From Bacillota bacterium (GTDB lineage Bacteria; Bacillota; Clostridia; Christensenellales; UMGS416), in contig JAEYRA010000028.1 in NCBI GenBank assembly GCA_023409755.1, positions 1 to 11,855 on the forward strand: 11,855 nt of DNA. The letters are read 5' to 3'. Within the stretch, counting starts at the first letter, position 1. Each line of letters opens with the position of its first letter. Positions 6,615 through 11,855 of this stretch are shown piece after piece. The translations under genes were made by a program, and so were the position numbers. The notes beneath the pieces were generated by a model. It had not been told where the DNA came from and ran no database searches. It saw only the letters and a program-made list of their open reading frames with translations.

Positions 6615-6836
6615 ATGGAAGGTTTGATCGCAATCGGAGCGAGCATCGCGGTGTTCACGGGTATTGGTGCCGGTATTGGCATGGGCCTTGCTACCAGCAA
6701 AGCAGCGGAAGCGGTCGCCCGTCAGCCCGAAGCAGCCGGCAAGATCAACGGCGTACTCATTCTGGGCCTTGCCATCACCGAGTCGATCGCCATCTACGGC
6801 TTCGTCATCGCGCTGATGCTCCTGTCCAAGATCTGA
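6615..6836 (+). CDS. atpE: ATP synthase F0 subunit c
   Basis: This 73-residue hairpin protein makes the rotor ring in the membrane. Helix 1 contains a glycine repeat (GIGAGIGMG, residues 16-24), the polar loop has the conserved ARQPEA (35-40), and helix 2 carries the ion-binding carboxylate Glu56 in TESIAIYG. Ser57 and Tyr61 next to Glu56 resemble sodium-binding c subunits, but the helix 1 glutamine of those proteins is Met23 here. The coupling ion is therefore unclear from sequence. The ATG follows GGAGG by six bases. The 102-base gap to atpF is the longest inside the operon. Confidence 0.97.
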   Translation: MEGLIAIGASIAVFTGIGAGIGMGLATSKAAEAVARQPEAAGKINGVLILGLAITESIAIYGFVIALMLLSKI

Positions 6837-6885
6837 TCAGCACTGGCCCACCCAACGCCCGGACGGCACGGCAGGCCGCCGCTTT

Positions 6886-6898
6886 CCCCGCGCCGGGG
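6886..6898 (+). other. GC hairpin between atpE and atpF
   Basis: CCCCG at 6886-6890 pairs with CGGGG at 6894-6898 around a three-base loop. No T-run follows, so it is unlikely to be a full terminator. It could slow decay of the upstream atpE message or act as a processing site, which would suit the need for many c subunits per complex. This is inference from position alone. Confidence 0.35.
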
Positions 6899-6938
6899 TC
6901 GTTGAGACTACGGCAGAAACGGATGTGAGGTTGTTCTC

Positions 6939-7421
6939 ATGGAAATCAAACCACAACTGATCGCGGCCTATCTGGTCAACATCGTTGTTCTGTTCGTCTT
7001 TCTGCGGCTGGTGCTGTATAAGCCCGTCCGCCGCTTCCTGCAGGAGCGGGAAGCGCGCTTCCAACGCCGGCAGGAGGACATCGAGCGCAAGGAATGGGAC
7101 AGCGCGGCGGCCAAGGAACGCTATGACGGGCTCATGGCCGGGATTGATGAGCACCGGGACGAGATCCTGCGGGATACCCGTGGTGCGGCCAATCGCCGGG
7201 CGGAGGAGATTCTCGACGAGGCCCGGCAGCAGGCCGACGACTTGTTGCGGCAGGCTCGCCGGCAAATTGCTGAGGAGCAGCGTCTGGCTCGCCAGCACAT
7301 GCGTGACGAGATTGTCGACCTGGCTGTTGACATGGCCAGCCGCATCCTGGAGCGCGAGGTCAACCCCGAGGACCATGAGCGCATCGTTCAGAAGTTCTTG
7401 CGTGATGAGAAGGTGGGGTAA
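6939..7421 (+). CDS. atpF: ATP synthase F0 subunit b
   Basis: This 160-residue protein is the peripheral stalk that links the membrane part to F1. A single N-terminal membrane helix at about residues 7-29 is followed by LYKPVRRFLQERE and a long, highly charged helix to about residue 140 that would form the dimeric coiled coil. The C-terminal ILEREVNPEDHERIVQKFL segment is the usual ending of bacterial b subunits, so the protein appears complete. The ATG has GTGAGG eight bases upstream. It ends in a TAA followed by one codon and then the ATG of atpH in the same reading frame. Confidence 0.96.
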   Translation: MEIKPQLIAAYLVNIVVLFVFLRLVLYKPVRRFLQEREARFQRRQEDIERKEWDSAAAKERYDGLMAGIDEHRDEILRDTRGAANRRAEEILDEARQQADDLLRQARRQIAEEQRLARQHMRDEIVDLAVDMASRILEREVNPEDHERIVQKFLRDEKVG

Positions 7422-7424
7422 TCC

Positions 7425-7646
7425 ATGACGGGCAAACTCTTTTCCGCTTATGCGATGGATGGGAATACGATCGCCCAGATTGCCGCCAAATTTAGTGAAC
7501 ACATGGGGGAACCGGTGGAGCTGACCCCCGTGGTGGACCCGGAATTGGTGGCAGGCTTTGTGGTGCAGATCGGCTTCCTGCGCTTTGACCACAGCGCCAA
7601 GGCAGCCTTGAAAGAAATGTCGCGCCACCTGCACGTGAATTTCTAA
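7425..7646 (+). CDS. atpH: ATP synthase subunit delta, C-terminal domain only (73 residues)
   Basis: Bacterial delta (OSCP) is normally about 175-180 residues, with an N-terminal six-helix domain that caps F1 and a C-terminal domain that binds the b stalk. This gene encodes only the second part. It opens with LFSAYAMD, contains the diagnostic VVDPELVAGFVVQIG (residues about 36-50) and ends with the usual KAALKEMSRHL-type helix. The space between atpF and this ATG is three bases, so no N-terminal domain is hidden upstream, and atpF itself ends normally. AAGGTGGGG inside the atpF end (7410-7418) serves as ribosome site. Identity rests on the conserved domain and on position between atpF and atpA. 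Whether the subunit works alone, or with a partner encoded elsewhere, cannot be told. A sequence deletion in assembly is possible but would have had to keep operon spacing and signals intact. Confidence 0.88.
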   Translation: MTGKLFSAYAMDGNTIAQIAAKFSEHMGEPVELTPVVDPELVAGFVVQIGFLRFDHSAKAALKEMSRHLHVNF

Positions 7647-7669
7647 CCCAACCCGTTGAGGAGATTAGT

Positions 7670-9190
7670 ATGGATATGTATAGCGGCTCCATTCAGGAGT
7701 TGAAAAAGAGCGTCGATACCTTTGAAAACCGCCCGGAATTCAAGCGCGTCGGCACGGTGCTGGATTCCAGCGACGGCGTGGTGCACATCACCGGTCTTTT
7801 GGACTGCAAGTACGGCGAACTCCTGGAGTTTGAGAACGACGCCTACGGCATCGCATTCAATATGGAGACCGACTACGTGGGCGCGGTGTTGCTCAACAAT
7901 ATCGACCGCGTACGGGAAGGAAGCCGCGTGCAGGGCACCGACAACGTGGTCGAGGTGCCGGTGGGCGAGGCGCTGCTGGGCCGTGTGGTCAACGCCTTGG
8001 GCCAACCCCTGGACGACAAGGGCCGCATCAACGCCAGCAAGTTTCGTCCCATTGAACATGAGGCTCCTGGTATTATGAGCCGCAAGAGTGTGGGCCAGCC
8101 GCTGCAGACAGGACTTATGGCCATCGACACCATGATTCCCATCGGTCGCGGCCAGCGTGAGCTGATCATTGGCGACCGGCAAACTGGCAAGACGGCCATT
8201 GCCGTCGATACCATCCTCAACCAGAAAGGCGCCAACTGCATCTGCATTTATGTTGCCATCGGGCAGAAGGCATCGACGATCGCACGCATCGTGAAGACCC
8301 TGGAAGAGCACGATGCCCTGAGCTATACGATTGTTGTGGCCGCCACCGCCAGCGACTCGGCTCCCATGCAGTACATCACGCCCTATGCCGGCTGCGCCAT
8401 GGCAGAGGAGTTCATGTACAACGGCCGGGACGTGCTCATCGTTTACGACGACCTTTCCAAGCACGCCGTGGCTTATCGCGCCATGTCGCTGCTCCTGAAG
8501 CGTCCCTCGGGCCGTGAGGCATACCCGGGCGACGTCTTCTACCTCCATTCCCGCCTGCTGGAACGCTCTGCCAAGCTTTCTGATGAGCTGGGCGGCGGCT
8601 CCATGACGGCCCTGCCAGTGGTGGAAACGATGGCCGGCGACATCTCCTCCTACATTGCCACCAACGTCATTTCCATCACCGATGGCCAGATCTTCCTGGA
8701 AAGCGAGTTGTTCTACTCCGGTGTGCGGCCGGCCGTCAACGTGGGCTTCTCGGTCTCCCGCGTGGGCAGCGCCGCCCAGACCAAAGCCATGAAGAAAGTG
8801 TCGGGTCAGCTGCGTTTGGAGTTGGCCCAGTACCGCGAGATGGTCGTCTTTGCTCAGTTCAGTTCTGAGCTCGACAAATCGACCCAGAACCTGCTGGCCC
8901 AAGGCGAGCGTTTGACGGAAGTGCTGAAGCAGCCCCAGTATTCGCCCATGCCGCTGGAGCGCCAGGTTGTGCTGCTCTATGTTGCCGCCAACCGTATGCT
9001 GATGGACATCCCGGTCAAGCAGATTACCCGCTTCAAGAATGGGTTCCTGGAGCATGTGCAGACCTACTACTCCGACATCTACCGGCGCATTGCCACCGAA
9101 CAGATATTGGATGACGAGATGACCAAGACGCTGGGGCATGCCGTGGAGGAATACAAGAAGATCTTCGCCGGCGAACAGGCACAGGCATAA
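7670..9190 (+). CDS. atpA: ATP synthase F1 subunit alpha
   Basis: This 506-residue protein is the regulatory nucleotide-binding subunit of F1 and alternates with beta in the hexamer. The P-loop GDRQTGKT is at residues 168-175 and the Walker B strand VLIVYDD at 255-261. The arginine finger that reaches into the beta catalytic site is Arg364 in SVSRVG. The N-terminal helix that normally docks onto the delta cap (about residues 7-20, IQELKKSVDTF) is still present, although the partner domain of delta is not encoded in this operon. The first ATG is preceded by GAGGAG with a six-base spacing, which fits better than the second ATG at 7676. Confidence 0.98.
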   Translation: MDMYSGSIQELKKSVDTFENRPEFKRVGTVLDSSDGVVHITGLLDCKYGELLEFENDAYGIAFNMETDYVGAVLLNNIDRVREGSRVQGTDNVVEVPVGEALLGRVVNALGQPLDDKGRINASKFRPIEHEAPGIMSRKSVGQPLQTGLMAIDTMIPIGRGQRELIIGDRQTGKTAIAVDTILNQKGANCICIYVAIGQKASTIARIVKTLEEHDALSYTIVVAATASDSAPMQYITPYAGCAMAEEFMYNGRDVLIVYDDLSKHAVAYRAMSLLLKRPSGREAYPGDVFYLHSRLLERSAKLSDELGGGSMTALPVVETMAGDISSYIATNVISITDGQIFLESELFYSGVRPAVNVGFSVSRVGSAAQTKAMKKVSGQLRLELAQYREMVVFAQFSSELDKSTQNLLAQGERLTEVLKQPQYSPMPLERQVVLLYVAANRMLMDIPVKQITRFKNGFLEHVQTYYSDIYRRIATEQILDDEMTKTLGHAVEEYKKIFAGEQAQA

Positions 9191-9209
9191 GAGCGTGGAG
9201 AACTGACAG

Positions 9210-10100
9210 ATGTTAAGCATCAGCGACATCAAGCGACGGGTGGCGGGCATCCGCCAGACCAGGCAGATCACCAAGGCGATGTATCTCATCTCCTCGGTGA
9301 AACTGCGCAAGGCCCTGAACCGCCAGGAGCAGAACGCCACCTATATCCAGAAGGTGCGCGCCACGATCAAAGATATTCTGCTGCACATGGGCGAGGCGGA
9401 CCACCCCTTCCTGCGCAAGAACCGCGTGGGCGAGCGTACGGCGTTCATCGTCATAGCCGGCGATAAAGGCTTGGCCGGTGCCTACAACCACAACGTGCTC
9501 AACGCCGCGATCAAGGAGATTGCCGCCGTCAAAGACCGGTATATCTTCACCGTTGGGCATGTGGCAACGCAGTTCTTCAACCGCCGGGGCTACATGGTGG
9601 ACATCGAGTTCCTGCACACCGCCCAAGACCCCCAACTCTTCAACGCTCGTGAGATTTGCGACGCGCTGGTGGATCTGTATGAGCAGGACATGATTGACAA
9701 CGTGATGATCGTCTACACCCATATGGTCTCCACCTTCCATCAGGAGCCGCGGGTGCTGCAGATTTTACCGCTGGATCTGGCAAGTTTCCAGGATGTGGAA
9801 ACCGAGAGTCACTACACTGGTACCATTGAGTACGAGCCGTCCGTTGACGTCGTATTCAAGTCCCTGGTCAATCAGTATGTAGTGGGGCTGATCTACGCCA
9901 CGCTCGTGCAGTCCTTTGCCTGCGAGCAGTCTGCCCGCATGCGGGCGATGGATTCCGCCACCGAGAACGCCGAAAAGATGATTGGCGAGCTGGACCAGGA
10001 ATACCGGCGCGCCCGCCAGGCCGCCATCACCAACGAAATCATAGAAATTGTCAGCGGAGCCAATGCGGTGAACAGCACCAAGGTGGCCCGACGTGGTTGA
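9210..10100 (+). CDS. atpG: ATP synthase F1 subunit gamma
   Basis: This 296-residue protein is the central rotor shaft that turns inside the alpha-beta hexamer. The N-terminal helix is typical (IKRRVAGIRQTRQITKAM, residues 7-24), as is the GDKGLAGAYN motif at about 84-93. The C-terminal helix has the family signature ARMRAMDSATENA and later ARQAAITNEIIEIVSGA. Most bacterial gammas end close to that point; here nine further residues, NSTKVARRG (288-296), follow. The ATG has GGAG nine bases upstream and is 19 bases after atpA. Confidence 0.97.
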   Translation: MLSISDIKRRVAGIRQTRQITKAMYLISSVKLRKALNRQEQNATYIQKVRATIKDILLHMGEADHPFLRKNRVGERTAFIVIAGDKGLAGAYNHNVLNAAIKEIAAVKDRYIFTVGHVATQFFNRRGYMVDIEFLHTAQDPQLFNAREICDALVDLYEQDMIDNVMIVYTHMVSTFHQEPRVLQILPLDLASFQDVETESHYTGTIEYEPSVDVVFKSLVNQYVVGLIYATLVQSFACEQSARMRAMDSATENAEKMIGELDQEYRRARQAAITNEIIEIVSGANAVNSTKVARRG

Positions 10101-10116
10101 TCAAGGAGAGAAGACG

Positions 10117-11538
<1,422 letters not shown>

Positions 11539-11540
11539 CG

Positions 11541-11855
11541 ATGGCGAAGTTCCGTTTGGAGATCATCACCCCGGAGCGGCGCTTCTATGACGGTGAGGTG
11601 GACTCGCTGGTCATCGACACCGGTGACGAGGGCGGCAAACTGGGCATACTGGCCGGCCACACGCCCATGGTGGCTGCGTTGGCCATTGGTTCCATCCGCT
11701 TCAAGGCCGACGGGGAGTGGAAGACTTGCTTCTGCTCCGAGGGCTTTGTAGAAGTGCGTCCCGATGAGACATTCATCAACGCCCAGGCGGTGGAGTGGCC
11801 TGAAGAGATTGACGCACGCCGGGCAGAGGATGCCCAGCAACGGGCGCAGGAAGAG
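11541..11855 (+). CDS. atpC: ATP synthase F1 subunit epsilon, 3' end off the window
   Basis: The first 105 residues are present and run off the right edge. This subunit sits at the foot of the gamma shaft and, in many bacteria, its C-terminal helices inhibit ATP hydrolysis. The N-terminal beta-sandwich is visible (FRLEIITPERRFYDGEVDSL, then GKLGILAGHTPMVAALAIG at about 32-50). Residues from about 88 on begin the charged helical part, EIDARRAEDAQQRAQEE. The ATG lies two bases after the atpD stop; GAGAGG at 11524-11529 inside atpD is the likely ribosome site, somewhat distant at 11 bases. Length and the inhibitory helix cannot be judged. Confidence 0.95.
   Translation, partial: MAKFRLEIITPERRFYDGEVDSLVIDTGDEGGKLGILAGHTPMVAALAIGSIRFKADGEWKTCFCSEGFVEVRPDETFINAQAVEWPEEIDARRAEDAQQRAQEE

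Noticed and set aside
7643..9340. Long open frame on the minus strand opposite atpA (565 codons)
   Set aside because: It mirrors the well-supported alpha subunit frame, is low in recognisable protein features and crosses the atpA-atpG junction; a codon-bias shadow.
10093..10116. GTG start for atpD that would overlap atpG
   Set aside because: ATG at 10117 has a strong AAGGAG at proper distance, while the GTG has none.

Overview
The window is GC-rich bacterial chromosome that looks like a member of the Firmicutes, probably the Clostridia (inference). The main reasons are a canonical class I T-box leader in front of serS, strong AGGAGG-type ribosome binding sites on most genes, and clostridial-looking ATP synthase subunits. 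No phage, insertion sequence, CRISPR array, tRNA or rRNA was seen. Nearly all of the window is ordinary coding DNA with short gaps.

Layout. At the left edge, on the minus strand, is a CoA-disulfide reductase/NADH oxidase-type flavoprotein cut by the window edge (2-1084). It is divergent from serS (1488-2759). The gap between them holds a possible redox operator on the flavoprotein side and, on the serS side, a near-consensus promoter plus a complete serine T-box riboswitch with its terminator. After serS comes a second hairpin terminator. Next is a tight three-gene set: a membrane-anchored ComEC-like metallo-beta-lactamase-fold hydrolase (2834-3724), an RraA-like protein (3736-4440) and a cytoplasmic DUF2961/GH172-family glycosidase (4461-5543). 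The joint role of these three genes is not known.

A gap of about 330 bases (5544-5869) holds a strong hairpin and a near-consensus promoter. It leads into an F-type ATP synthase operon in the standard order atpB-atpE-atpF-atpH-atpA-atpG-atpD-atpC, with atpC cut by the right edge. The F0 part (a, c, b) forms the membrane ion channel and stator. The F1 part (alpha, beta, gamma, epsilon) carries catalysis and the rotor.

The most unusual point is atpH. It encodes only 73 residues, matching the C-terminal part of the delta subunit, and the whole N-terminal helical domain that normally caps F1 is missing. It lies in the same reading frame as atpF, separated from it by one stop codon and one further codon. 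The c subunit carries an incomplete sodium-type ion signature. I did not find an obviously new multi-gene system. The minimal delta subunit and the MBL/RraA-like/GH172 cluster are the best candidates for a closer look.
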